From: Fodinibacter sp963833495
Lineage (GTDB): Bacteria; Actinomycetota; Actinomycetes; Actinomycetales; Dermatophilaceae
Assembly (NCBI GenBank): GCA_963833495.1
Contig: CAWHYJ010000017.1
Coordinates: 1-64,000, forward strand
Length of the DNA stretch: 64,000 bases
Direction of reading: 5' to 3'
Shown here: in pieces, positions 1 to 8,400 of the stretch
Layout: the number at the start of each line of letters is the position of its first letter
Numbering within the stretch: the stretch's first letter is position 1
Program-made: the position numbers and the translations under genes
Notes under the pieces: model-generated
Seen by the model: only the letters and a program-made list of their open reading frames with translations
The model's database searches: none
Told to the model about the DNA's origin: nothing

Positions 1-2
1 CG

Positions 3-386
3 GTGCCGGTCGAGGGCAGCGCCGTGCTGAACGGGCGGTGGACGGTGGTCAACGACGGCTCGGCACCCGCGCCGGTGCAGGGCGTCGTGCGGCTGGTGTT
101 CGGTGACGGCAGGGTGTTCGCCGAGACCGGCTGCAACACGGTGCGCGGCCCGGTGACGGTCGAGGACAGCGTGCTGGTCACCACGGGGCCCCTGATGTCG
201 ACCCGGATGGCGTGCGAGCCGGCCCTGATGGAGCAGGAGCGGTGGATCACCGAGATGCTCGGCAGCCGCCCGCGCCTCGAGCTGTCCGGGCCGTACCTCT
301 ACCTGCACTGGGGCGAGGGCGAGCAGTGGTGGCTCGGCCTGGAGACCGCCAACGAGACCTCCCCGGCGAGCATCCCTGCATCCTGA
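3..386 (+). CDS. META-domain (HslJ-like) protein, 5' partial
   Basis: C-terminal 127 residues of a small META-domain protein. The family signature is visible: a glycine-cysteine-asparagine-threonine turn (GCNTVRG, about residues 38-44) and the later TRMAC segment (about 66-70), ending in a tryptophan-rich strand. HslJ-type META domains are envelope-associated beta domains linked to heat-shock or antibiotic tolerance, but the precise role is unknown. The first in-frame GTG lies three bases from the window edge, so the true start, and any signal peptide or second META domain, probably lies outside. It converges on pheA across a hairpin. Confidence 0.75.
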   Translation: MPVEGSAVLNGRWTVVNDGSAPAPVQGVVRLVFGDGRVFAETGCNTVRGPVTVEDSVLVTTGPLMSTRMACEPALMEQERWITEMLGSRPRLELSGPYLYLHWGEGEQWWLGLETANETSPASIPAS

Positions 387-396
387 GCCGCGACGA

Positions 397-466
397 CCCC
401 GACTGATTGCGGACCTCCCACCTCAGGGGCGGCGCCGGCGTGGTGAGGATTCGCAAGAAGTCGGGT
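397..466. terminator. Hairpin between convergent genes; member of a dispersed repeat pair
   Basis: Imperfect inverted repeat: left arm 397-413 (CCCCGACTGATTGCGGA), right arm about 448-465, with a smaller GC-rich hairpin inside. It fills the gap between the META gene and the pheA stop, so a bidirectional terminator is the simplest role. The left arm shares CGACTGATTGCGGA with a second hairpin at 39932-40006, so it also belongs to a repeat family. Confidence 0.55.
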
Positions 467-1392
467 CAGGAGCGACCCGAGCGGATGCCGTTCAGCCAGG
501 AGCGCGCCGCGCTGAAGTCGCCGTCACTGGTCAGGGGGGCGATGCTGGCACGCTGCCGGTCGGCCCGCGGGTAGGAGCCCAGGAAGCGCACCTCGGCGCA
601 GATCCGGCGCAGCCCCATGAGTGCCTCGCCGACCCGCTCGTCGAGCACGTGGCCCTCGAGGTCGACCGAGAAGCAGTAGGAGCCCATCGACTCCTTGGTC
701 GGGCGCGACTCGAGCCGGGTCATGTTGATGCCACGCGCGGCGAACTGCTCGAGCAGCGCGAGCAGCCCACCCGCGTGGTCGTCGCGCTGGAACAGCACGA
801 CCGTGGTCTTGTCCGCGCCCGTCGGCTCTGGCAGCAGGCCGGGCCGGGCGACGAGCACGAACCGGGTCACTGCCGCCTGCATGTCACCGATGCCGTGAGC
901 GAGCTCCCCCAGCCCGTGCAGCCGGGCCGCGGCCGGGGCGCACACCGCCGCGTCGTAGGACTGCAGCCCCTGCTCGAGACCCTCGGCGGCGGCGGCGGTC
1001 GACAGCGTCGGCACGTACACGGCATCCGGGAGGTGCTCGGCCATCCATCCGCGCACCTGGGCCCAGGCGTGCGAGTGCGTGCCGACCGCGCGCACGTCGG
1101 CGAGCCCGGTGCCCGGGCGGGCCGCCAGCACGAAGGTCACCGGCACCAGCACCTCGCCGGTCACGACGAGCGGGTCGCCGCTGGCGAGGGCGTCGAGCGT
1201 GGCGGAGACCCCGCCCTCCACGGAGTTCTCGATCGGCACCATGGCGCCGTCGATGTCGCCCGCGCGCAGGGCGGCCAGCGCCGCGTCGACCGAGCCGTAT
1301 GCCGTGCGCTCGCCACCCACCGCCGGCCCCCACGCGTCGAGCGCCATCGAGGTGAAGGTGCCCTCGGGGCCGAGGTAGCCGAAGCGTGTCAC
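466..1392 (-). CDS. pheA: Prephenate dehydratase
   Basis: Converts prephenate to phenylpyruvate in phenylalanine synthesis, in the cytoplasm. The 308-residue protein is the usual length for a monofunctional bacterial enzyme. It opens with GPEGTFT (residues 8-14), has the IENSVEGGV segment near residue 53 and the TRF catalytic motif (AVTRF, about 175). A C-terminal ACT domain carries the phenylalanine-binding LESRPTK motif, so feedback inhibition by phenylalanine is expected. The GTG start at 1392 immediately follows the stop of the DUF4446 gene, which implies one transcript and translational coupling. Confidence 0.95.
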   Translation of the reverse strand: MTRFGYLGPEGTFTSMALDAWGPAVGGERTAYGSVDAALAALRAGDIDGAMVPIENSVEGGVSATLDALASGDPLVVTGEVLVPVTFVLAARPGTGLADVRAVGTHSHAWAQVRGWMAEHLPDAVYVPTLSTAAAAEGLEQGLQSYDAAVCAPAAARLHGLGELAHGIGDMQAAVTRFVLVARPGLLPEPTGADKTTVVLFQRDDHAGGLLALLEQFAARGINMTRLESRPTKESMGSYCFSVDLEGHVLDERVGEALMGLRRICAEVRFLGSYPRADRQRASIAPLTSDGDFSAARSWLNGIRSGRS

Positions 1393-1827
1393 TCAGGTCT
1401 CCTTGCCGGTGCGGGCAGCGGCGAGGGCCTGCTGCTCCTCGGGGGTCAGGGTGGCGTCGGAGGTGCCCCCGACGACGCCCTTGGCGTAGGTGCGCGACTC
1501 GCCGCGCGCGTGGATCGAGCTGAAGACCAGCCCGTCGCCGTGGTCGTCGATGACGGCCGCGCTGAAGCTGAGCCGGCCGCCCATGTCGCCGAACGCGTCG
1601 TAGCGCACGACGGCGACGTGCCGCAGCGCCTGGCGCAGGTCGGCCCGCAGTGCGGCGAGGTCGGCGTCGCCGGCGGGGCGGTGCTGCTCGAGCGCCGCGA
1701 CCCGGCGGCGGAGGTCGCCCGAGCGGCGCAGCAGCACGACGATGCCGCCCACCAGCAGGGCCACGACCACCAGGGCCAGCACGAGCACCAGCACTTCGGC
1801 CGGGTGCGGCAGCAACGACGACTCCAC
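1393..1827 (-). CDS. DUF4446 family membrane-anchored protein
   Basis: A 144-residue protein with one N-terminal hydrophobic helix (about residues 9-32, rich in Leu/Val) followed by a coiled, arginine-rich linker and a soluble C-terminal domain containing VRYDAFGDMGG and FSSIHARGESRTYAKG, which match my memory of DUF4446. Its function is not established. The frame stays open far upstream, so the start is a judgement: GTG at 1827 places the membrane helix right at the N-terminus. It sits directly upstream of pheA with no gap and is probably co-transcribed with it. Confidence 0.75.
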   Translation of the reverse strand: MESSLLPHPAEVLVLVLALVVVALLVGGIVVLLRRSGDLRRRVAALEQHRPAGDADLAALRADLRQALRHVAVVRYDAFGDMGGRLSFSAAVIDDHGDGLVFSSIHARGESRTYAKGVVGGTSDATLTPEEQQALAAARTGKET

Positions 1828-1948
1828 GCGCCACAGGCTAGGCCGTGGGCCCCGACCTGCGCCGACCGGTCCACCGGCATCGCCGGCTCGGCGGCCCGCC
1901 AGCGGACTGGCGCGCCCGGCATCTGCTGTGGTGCCTAGGGTGGATGCC

Positions 1949-2563
1949 GTGGGACTCGACTTCGCGACCGCCGCCGTCGTCTTCGGCACGATCTTCCTGG
2001 TCGAGCTGCCCGACAAGACCTTCATCGCGACGCTGGTGATGTCGACCCGCTGGCGCCCGCTGCTGGTGTGGGTCGGCGTCTCGCTGGCCTTCCTCGTGCA
2101 GACCGCGGTGGCGGTGCTCGCCGGCGGGCTGATCTCGCGGCTCCCGCGCACCCTCGTCGAGGTGGTGGCGTGCCTGATGTTCCTGGCCGGCGGCATCCTC
2201 CTGCTGCGCGGCGCCGGACAGGCCGACGAGGAGGAGGCCGAGACCGAGGCCGAGTTCGGCGCCAAGGCGGCCGGCCAGGTGGTGGGGTGGCGCGTGGTCA
2301 CTCTCAGCTTCACCGTGCTGTTCCTCGCGGAGTGGGGCGACCTGTCGCAGATCCTCACCGCCTCGCTGGTGGTGCGCTACGACGACCCGGTGTCGGTGTT
2401 CGTGGGGGCGTTCCTCGCCCTCGTCGTGGTGTCGGGCCTCGCGGCGGCGCTCGGCCGCACCCTGCTCACCAAGATGCGGCTGTCGACCCTGCGGCGCATC
2501 GGCGGCGGCGTCTGCCTGTTGCTCGCCGCCTTCACCGGTCTGGAGATCCTCGGCGTCCTGTGA
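1949..2563 (+). CDS. TMEM165/GDT1 family cation transporter
   Basis: A 204-residue membrane protein with the family's two inverted signature motifs: ELPDKT (residues 19-24) and EWGDLSQ (about 131-137), each leading a three-helix half. An acidic loop with repeated Glu (DEEEAETEAE) lies between the halves. Members export Mn2+ or Ca2+ in exchange for protons. GTG at 1949 is preceded by AGGGTGG (1937-1943), which favours it over GTG at 1940. It is divergent from the DUF4446-pheA pair across about 120 bases that must hold both promoters. Confidence 0.85.
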   Translation: MGLDFATAAVVFGTIFLVELPDKTFIATLVMSTRWRPLLVWVGVSLAFLVQTAVAVLAGGLISRLPRTLVEVVACLMFLAGGILLLRGAGQADEEEAETEAEFGAKAAGQVVGWRVVTLSFTVLFLAEWGDLSQILTASLVVRYDDPVSVFVGAFLALVVVSGLAAALGRTLLTKMRLSTLRRIGGGVCLLLAAFTGLEILGVL

Positions 2564-3835
2564 TCATCGAGGTGCAGTGAGCGATGGCGCGCTGTCGACG
2601 TCGGCGCCCGTGCCGGCATCCTCGCCCTCGACGCCGGCATCCCGCGGCCGGGTGACCCACCAGAGCAGCACCAGCGCGGCCAGGGCCCCGAAAACGTCGG
2701 CGTTCTGCAGCACCCGCCCCGGCAGCTCCGGCCACTCGCGGTGGTTGAGCCACGAGATGCCCCACCACGGCAGTCGGCAGAGGAAGAACGCGGTGACGCC
2801 GAGCCCCGCCCAGAGCCGGCGGCGGTCGCGCAGCGGGTCGGCGCCGAGCAGCGCGAAGACCACGACGACGACCCAGTGGAAGTGGTGGATCCACGCCACG
2901 GGCGACAGCAGGCAGGCCATCAGCCCGACGGCGGCGACCTCGCCGATCGTGTCGCCGGCGAGGTAGAGGCGACGGGCAAGCCAGAACCCGAACACCCCGA
3001 CCACGGCGACGGCCACCAGCCAGATCAGGTTGCCGGCGGTGCCCTCGGGCCCGACGCGCAGCAGGAACCCGCGGATCGACTGGTTCGACGTGCCGCCGTT
3101 CGGCCCGAGCCGGGCCGGGTCCTGCAGCGCACCGCCCCAGAACGCGAACGACGCCTGTGGCAGCAGCACCCACATGCCCAGCGTCACCGCCACGGCGGTG
3201 CCGACGGCCGTCGCCGCCTCCTTCCACCGCTTGGTGACCAGGAAGTGCACGACGAAGACGCCGGGCGTGAGCTTCACGGCCATCGCGAGGCCGACGAGCA
3301 CGCCCCGGGGCACCCGGCGGACGATCCCGGGGCGGGGCTCGCGCAGGTCCATCAGGCAGGCGAGCACCATGAAGGCGTTGACCTGCCCGAACCGGATGCC
3401 GTCGCTCACCGGGTGCAGCCACAGCATGGGCGCGACGAGCGCGGCGAGCGTCAGCGGCATCCACGCGCCGGTGCGGTTGATGAGCCGGTAGCCGGAGTAC
3501 CAGACGATGGCGGTGGTCGCGAGCACCTGCAGGCCGGTCCAGAGCCACCCGGCGGCGCCGAACGGCATCAGGGCCAGTGGGATGGCCAGCACCGCGGCGA
3601 ACGGCGGGTAGGTGAACGGCAGCAGCTGGGGTGCCTCGGTGAGGGCGGCGTAGACGGGGCGCCCGGTGAGGATGGAGACCCCCGCCTCGCGGTAGACCTC
3701 GACATCGACCTGCCACTGGTCCAGCGGCCAGAACACCAGGTAGCGCAGCACGACGGGCACGGCCGCCAGCGCGATCAGCACCGCGGCGAGCGCCCACCGG
3801 TGGCGCGGGACGGTGCGGTCGACGGGCGGGGTCAC
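2564..3835 (-). CDS. GT87-family (DUF2029) polyprenyl-phosphomannose-dependent mannosyltransferase
   Basis: A polytopic GT-C glycosyltransferase of 423 residues with about ten hydrophobic segments. The N-terminal extracytoplasmic loop carries QWQVDVEVYREAG, with the acidic residues expected of GT87 enzymes; LPFTYPPF and GQVNAFMVLACLMDL later on are also typical. Such enzymes add alpha-mannose to lipoglycans on the outer face of the membrane using a polyprenyl-phosphate sugar. The frame is open to 3922, but GTG at 3835 puts a short basic tail before the first helix. It ends next to the GDT1 gene and is divergent from the large membrane protein at 3967. The exact acceptor is unknown. Confidence 0.8.
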   Translation of the reverse strand: MTPPVDRTVPRHRWALAAVLIALAAVPVVLRYLVFWPLDQWQVDVEVYREAGVSILTGRPVYAALTEAPQLLPFTYPPFAAVLAIPLALMPFGAAGWLWTGLQVLATTAIVWYSGYRLINRTGAWMPLTLAALVAPMLWLHPVSDGIRFGQVNAFMVLACLMDLREPRPGIVRRVPRGVLVGLAMAVKLTPGVFVVHFLVTKRWKEAATAVGTAVAVTLGMWVLLPQASFAFWGGALQDPARLGPNGGTSNQSIRGFLLRVGPEGTAGNLIWLVAVAVVGVFGFWLARRLYLAGDTIGEVAAVGLMACLLSPVAWIHHFHWVVVVVFALLGADPLRDRRRLWAGLGVTAFFLCRLPWWGISWLNHREWPELPGRVLQNADVFGALAALVLLWWVTRPRDAGVEGEDAGTGADVDSAPSLTAPR

Positions 3836-3966
3836 GGCACCATTCTGGGGGGTCGGAAGCGTCCGGTGGCACCCGCATCCCGTGCACCCCGCGGCCCGCC
3901 GGTACCCCGGAATCCTGAGCATCCGCTGATTCGGGTGGCGCGGCTACTGCACCGTAACCTTGCCCC

Positions 3967-6138
3967 GTGCTGCGCAGAGCCCTCGCCATCACGGTCGCCC
4001 TCGCGGCCGTGCTCGCCGGGCTCCTCCTCACGTCGTCGAGCTCCGCCACCGGTGCCCCGCGCGACGAGCCGGCCGGTGCCGTGGTGCTCATCGGCACCGG
4101 TGGCATCAGCTGGTCCGACGTCGACCAGCGCACCACCCCGAACCTGTGGGGGCTGCTGCGCGACGGCTCCTCGGCCGCCCTGTCGGTGCGCTCGGTCTAC
4201 GCCAACACCTGCCCGATCGACGGCTGGCTGGGCATCTCGGCCGGCGCCCGGGCCGCGGCGCCGCGCACCGGCACCGAGCGAGACCCCGCCGACCGGCCCT
4301 GCCCGAGCGCCCCCACCATCACCGACGGCGCGGTGGTGCAGTGGCCGACCTACCTCGCGGCCGCCGCCGACGAGCGCTTCGACTCCCGACTCGGCCTGCT
4401 CGGCGACACCGCGGCCGCCGGGAAGCTCTGCCTCAAGGCAGTGCAGCCCTTCGCGGCGGCCGGTGGGGCCCGGCGCGACGGGCGGATCGAGCAGTACGCC
4501 CCGTGGTCGGACCAGCAGATGATGGTCGACCTCAACGGCTGCCCGGTCACCCTCGTCGACGTGGGCTCCCTGCGCGACCCCGACGACGTCGCGGCGGGCG
4601 AGCCGGCGCCGGCCTCGCGCCGCCAGCAGCTGATCGAGATCGACCGGCGGATCGGCCAGGTCATCGAGGACGGCCCGAACGGCGCCGACTTCGTGGTGGC
4701 CTCGCTCTCGGATGCCGGTCGCAGCGAGCGCCTCCGCCTGGTGGTGGCGCGCGGCCCGCACTTCCGCCCCGGTGTGCTGGTGTCGCAGTCCACCAGGCAG
4801 AAGGGCCTGGCCCAGGCCCCCGACGTCACGGCCACGGTGCTGTCGGTCATCGGGCTCCCGGTGCCGGATGCCGTGGCCGGCTCACCCCTGACCTCCGACC
4901 CCGCACCCGACAACTCGGAGCGGCGCGCGCAGGCCCGGCTCAACTACCTGGCCGACTACGACGAGGCCAGCCACGACGTGCACGACCTGGTCGAGCCGTT
5001 CTTCATGGTGTTCGCCTACGGGCAGCTGGCGATCTACCTGCTCGTGCTGCTCGTCTACAAGGGCCGGCTGGGGTCCGAGCGCACCCGGGTGACCACGCTG
5101 TCGCGGGTGCGGGTGCTGTCGGTGGCGGCCGCCTGCGTGCCGGTCTCGACCTTCCTGGCCAACCTGCTGCCCTGGTGGCGCTTCCCGATCGCGATGATCT
5201 CGGTCGTCGCCTCGGTCGGGCTGTTCGTCGCGATCATCGCCACCGCGGCGCTCAAGGGGCCCTGGGGCAAGTGGCCGCTCGGCCCGATGGCGTTCGTGTC
5301 GGCCACGACCATGGTGGTCCTGGCCGTCGACGTGATGACCGGGTCGCGGCTGCAGCTGTCGTCGCTGATGGGCCTGCAGCCCGTGGTCGGCGGGCGCTAC
5401 TACGGCATGGGCAACCCCACGTTCGCCCTGTTCGCGACGGCCACCATCCTGCTCTGCACGGCGGTGTCGTCGATGCTGGTGCTGGCCGGGCGGCAGAAGG
5501 CCGCCGCCATCGCGGTGGCCGTGATCGGTGGCATCGCGGTCGTCATCGACGCCATGCCGTTCTGGGGCGCCGACGGTGGTGGCCCGCCGGCGCTGGTGCC
5601 CGGCCTGGCCTACCTCATCCTCGCGGTGCTCGGGCTGAGGATGACCTGGAAGCGGGTGCTCCTGCTCGGGCTCGGTGTCGTGGCGCTGGCCTTCATCGTG
5701 GCCGGGGCCGACTGGCTGCGGCCAACGGCCTCGCGCAGCCACCTGGGCCAGTTCGTGCAGGCCATCCTCGACGGCAACGCCCTCGACATCGTGGTGCGCA
5801 AGGCCGAGCAGAACTACGACCTGCTGCTCGGCAACGCGCCCCTCACCCTGCTCGTGCCGGCCGCCCTGCTCTTCGTCATCTACGTGCTCGCGCGGCCCAC
5901 GTCGTGGGGATCGCGGGCCATGCAGCGCTCCTACGACCGGGCGCCCACGCTGCGCGCCGGCCTCATCGCGCTGGTCGTCACGCTCACCATCGGGTTCCTC
6001 ATCAACGACTCGGGGGTCGCCATACCGGCGGTCGGGGCCACGCTCGCGGTGCCGCTCATCGTGTCGGTGTCGGTGTCGTACCTGCTCGAGGAGGCTCGGG
6101 CCGCCGCGCAGACCCGCTCCGCACGCCGGCGGCGATGA
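3967..6138 (+). CDS. Large membrane protein with N-terminal alkaline-phosphatase-like domain
   Basis: 723 residues: a signal-like N-terminal helix (about 1-28), a roughly 300-residue exported domain beginning VVLIGTGGISWSDVD and TTPNLWGLL, which resembles the metal-binding start of alkaline phosphatase or sulfatase folds, and then about ten to twelve transmembrane segments. YYGMGNPTFALF and WGADGGGPPALVP in the membrane part are strongly conserved-looking. I recognise it as a conserved actinobacterial membrane protein without a proven function; its place among mannosyltransferases suggests an envelope role. The last 83 bases overlap the end of the convergent mannosyltransferase gene. Confidence 0.7.
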   Translation: MLRRALAITVALAAVLAGLLLTSSSSATGAPRDEPAGAVVLIGTGGISWSDVDQRTTPNLWGLLRDGSSAALSVRSVYANTCPIDGWLGISAGARAAAPRTGTERDPADRPCPSAPTITDGAVVQWPTYLAAAADERFDSRLGLLGDTAAAGKLCLKAVQPFAAAGGARRDGRIEQYAPWSDQQMMVDLNGCPVTLVDVGSLRDPDDVAAGEPAPASRRQQLIEIDRRIGQVIEDGPNGADFVVASLSDAGRSERLRLVVARGPHFRPGVLVSQSTRQKGLAQAPDVTATVLSVIGLPVPDAVAGSPLTSDPAPDNSERRAQARLNYLADYDEASHDVHDLVEPFFMVFAYGQLAIYLLVLLVYKGRLGSERTRVTTLSRVRVLSVAAACVPVSTFLANLLPWWRFPIAMISVVASVGLFVAIIATAALKGPWGKWPLGPMAFVSATTMVVLAVDVMTGSRLQLSSLMGLQPVVGGRYYGMGNPTFALFATATILLCTAVSSMLVLAGRQKAAAIAVAVIGGIAVVIDAMPFWGADGGGPPALVPGLAYLILAVLGLRMTWKRVLLLGLGVVALAFIVAGADWLRPTASRSHLGQFVQAILDGNALDIVVRKAEQNYDLLLGNAPLTLLVPAALLFVIYVLARPTSWGSRAMQRSYDRAPTLRAGLIALVVTLTIGFLINDSGVAIPAVGATLAVPLIVSVSVSYLLEEARAAAQTRSARRRR

Positions 6139-7672
6139 CCACCACCCAGAGCACCAGCCCCACCCACGGGATGACGCCACGGCGCACCCCCAGCGTGAGG
6201 TCCTCCACGGCCGGCGTCATCCCGAGCACGCGGCCCGGCACGTAGGCGACCGCCATCGCGGCCAGCCGCACCAGGGCGACGAGGTCGACCAGCCCGGGCA
6301 GCACCGCCGGCAGGCAGCTCCACAGCAGCAGGTCGTACCAGGGCAGCGAGTAGGGCGCCGCCAGCGAATACGCCAGGGCCAGGCACGCGGTGACCCACAG
6401 CGCCACCGGCGCGAACTGAGTTCCTCGCCCTGGGGCACCTTCGACCAATAGGTCAATGTTGTCCCGCCGCCCTGGGGCAACGTCGACCAACTGGTCGATC
6501 TTGTCCCAGCCTGCCGGGCGGCTGGCGCGCAGCAGGCACCAGGCGAGCAGCACCGCCAGCAGCGCCGCCCCGATGCCGATGAGCCCGCGCGTCGGCCCGT
6601 TGCCCCAGGCATCACGGCCCCACTCGAGCAGGGGGCGCCACGGGGTCGCCAGCGACACCGCCTGCCGCGAGCGCAGCAGCTGGTCGAACACGTGCGGGCC
6701 CGCCCAGAGGTGCAGCGCGCCGGCCACCACGACGAACCCCCCGGCCAGCGCCCCGACCAGACGTGCCAGGGCACCCGACCGCTGACCCACCAGCGACCAG
6801 GCGGCCACGATGCCCACGGCGACGACGGCATACGTGAACTTGGTGGACGCCGCCAACCCCACCACCACCCCGCTGAGCGCCGCCCCCAGCCACCCTGGCC
6901 GACGGGCGGCCACCACGACGGCGGCCAAGGCGAGGGCGGTCGCGACCGTGTCGATGTGCGCCCCGAGCACCCCGACGCCGATGACGAGCGGGTTGAGGGT
7001 CCACAGCACGTCGACCCGGCCGTGCAGGTGGCTGTGGAGCACGGCCCGCAGCAGGGCCCGCACGGCGAGCCACGACAGCACCACGAGCAGCTGCCACACC
7101 AACACCCCCTGGCGCAGCGAGCCACCGCCGACCCACGCCGACAGCCCGTGCAGCAGCGTGCCGAACGGCCCGTAGACGCTCGGCTCGGTGGTCCACGGCT
7201 CCTCGACCCGGCTGGTGATGGGGTCGAGTCCCCCGGCCCAGGTGATCGGGGCATCGACCCAGGGGTTGCCACCCGTGACGAGGATGCGGCCGTAGGCGAG
7301 GTAGTTCACGTGGTCGGCCGAGCCGAACGGCGCTGCCATGAGGGCGAGAACCGCGAGGATGCCGGGGGCCAGCCAGGTGCGCAGCGCCGCCACCCGGCCC
7401 CGCAGCCCGAGGTACACCGCCACCGCACCGAGCAGGTATGCCGTCCACAGCACCGCCGTGACCGCCCCCGGTCCGAGCTCGAGCGGCAGCCGGGGCACGC
7501 GCACCCAGCCGGGCGGGGCGAGGTCGGGCTGGGCGGCGTTCGGGGCGGACAGCCCGACGAGGAGCAGCAGCCCGAGCGCCACGGCGACGCAGACCCGGTG
7601 GGCACGGGTCAGCCCCGGTGCCGGTGCTGCGGCCGCCGGCCCCGGCTGGGCGCGGGTCAGCCCCGGTGCCAC
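6056..7672 (-). CDS. MptB-like GT-C mannosyltransferase
   Basis: 538 residues, polytopic, with FGSADHVNYLAYGR in the first large extracytoplasmic loop, a motif position typical of MptB and related alpha-1,6-mannosyltransferases that extend lipomannan or the mannan backbone from polyprenyl-phosphomannose. An unusual hydrophilic insert between late membrane helices consists of two 14-residue repeats (DKIDQLVDVAPGRR and DNIDLLVEGAPGRG) encoded by a 42-bp tandem repeat. The start at GTG 7672 overlaps the upstream glycosyltransferase by 16 bases; an alternative is a start about 16 codons later, because an 18-bp direct repeat duplicates this region. It converges with and overlaps the 3967-6138 gene. 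Confidence 0.75.
   Translation of the reverse strand: MAPGLTRAQPGPAAAAPAPGLTRAHRVCVAVALGLLLLVGLSAPNAAQPDLAPPGWVRVPRLPLELGPGAVTAVLWTAYLLGAVAVYLGLRGRVAALRTWLAPGILAVLALMAAPFGSADHVNYLAYGRILVTGGNPWVDAPITWAGGLDPITSRVEEPWTTEPSVYGPFGTLLHGLSAWVGGGSLRQGVLVWQLLVVLSWLAVRALLRAVLHSHLHGRVDVLWTLNPLVIGVGVLGAHIDTVATALALAAVVVAARRPGWLGAALSGVVVGLAASTKFTYAVVAVGIVAAWSLVGQRSGALARLVGALAGGFVVVAGALHLWAGPHVFDQLLRSRQAVSLATPWRPLLEWGRDAWGNGPTRGLIGIGAALLAVLLAWCLLRASRPAGWDKIDQLVDVAPGRRDNIDLLVEGAPGRGTQFAPVALWVTACLALAYSLAAPYSLPWYDLLLWSCLPAVLPGLVDLVALVRLAAMAVAYVPGRVLGMTPAVEDLTLGVRRGVIPWVGLVLWVVVIAAGVRSGSARRPEPPRAGTTPTPTR
6426..6508. repeat. 42-bp palindromic tandem repeat inside a coding region
   Basis: Two copies (from 6426 and from 6468), each CGCCCTGGGGCA plus a near-palindrome centred on TCGACCAATAGGTC or TCGACCAACTGGTC and ending TTGTCCC. 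The period of 42 bases keeps the frame of the mannosyltransferase. The core TCGACCAATAGGTC recurs exactly in the intergenic hairpin at 15562-15599, so this looks like an intergenic repeat that has become coding sequence. Confidence 0.8.
7605..7670. repeat. 18-bp direct repeat, 48 bp apart
   Basis: CGGGTCAGCCCCGGTGCC occurs at 7605-7622 and again at 7653-7670. On the minus strand both copies encode APGLTRA in the N-terminus of the mannosyltransferase; the second lies across its start and the end of the preceding glycosyltransferase. The 48-base spacing keeps the frame, so this looks like a small duplication that lengthened the N-terminus. Confidence 0.75.
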
Positions 7673-8400
7673 GGCCGCCAGCCGCGCCGCACGAGGGCGA
7701 GCCAGACGTCGCGGTACTGCTCGGCCCGGTGCACCTGACCACGCCAGTCACGGCCGCTGACCCGGTGCTGCAGCTCGCAGGGCACCTCGAGCACGGTGAG
7801 CCCGGCCCGCAGCACGTCGACGGTGAGCGCCGTCTCGACCCCCCAGCCCCGAGCCAACGGGGTGGCCGCCGCGAAAGCCGCCGGGCTGAGGCAGCGCATG
7901 CCCGAAAGAGGTTGCACGGCAACGAAACCGGTGAGGTGCGCGATGCCGCGTCGGGCCAACCCCACGACCAGGCCTCGGCCACCGCCGGCCACGATCTGGG
8001 CGGGCAGCGTCGCGATGGTCATGTCGGCACTGCCATCGAGCACGGCCGCGGTGAGCACGCCGAGGTTGGTGGCGGTGTCCTGGAGGTCGCCGTCGACGAA
8101 GAGCAGCGCGGCGGGCCAGGCAGCGGTCGGGTCGGCGACGGCATCCGCCTGCTCGAGCTCGCGTACCCGGCGCACCCCGGTCTCGAGCGCGGCGGCCTTG
8201 CCGCGGTTGCGCTCGTGGCGCACGACATCGGCGCCGGCGGCCCGGGCGGCATCCGAGGTGCCGTCGGTCGACCCGTCGTCGACGACCACGACCCGGCCGA
8301 CCTGGGGCAGGGCCGCCACGGCCGCCACCGTCGCCACGATACGGTCGGCCTCGTCCTTGCACGGGACGACGGCGGCCAGCCGCGCGGCCATCGCGCTCAT
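7657..8400 (-). CDS. Glycosyltransferase family 2
   Basis: 247 residues with a GT-A fold: AAVVPCKDEADRI opens the nucleotide-sugar site, VVVVDDGSTDGT (about 40-51) is the first aspartate motif, and LLFVDGDLQDT (about 103-113) is the DxD metal site. It has no C-terminal membrane helices, so it is probably cytoplasmic or peripheral. In this neighbourhood it may supply a lipid-linked or small glycoside precursor for the downstream GT-C enzyme, but the sugar cannot be read from sequence. ATG at 8400 overlaps the stop of the DUF5926 gene by one base (TGATG), and its end overlaps the next gene, so three genes are likely translated in series. Confidence 0.8.
   Translation of the reverse strand: MSAMAARLAAVVPCKDEADRIVATVAAVAALPQVGRVVVVDDGSTDGTSDAARAAGADVVRHERNRGKAAALETGVRRVRELEQADAVADPTAAWPAALLFVDGDLQDTATNLGVLTAAVLDGSADMTIATLPAQIVAGGGRGLVVGLARRGIAHLTGFVAVQPLSGMRCLSPAAFAAATPLARGWGVETALTVDVLRAGLTVLEVPCELQHRVSGRDWRGQVHRAEQYRDVWLALVRRGWRPWHRG

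Noticed and set aside
649..1938. Long plus-strand open frame opposite pheA
   Set aside because: Low-complexity Arg/Gly/His-rich translation mirroring the real gene on the other strand; typical of high-GC shadow frames.
6426..6508. Possible CRISPR-like repeat
   Set aside because: Only two units, 42 bp apart with no unique spacers, and both encode protein in frame; it is a tandem repeat, not an array.
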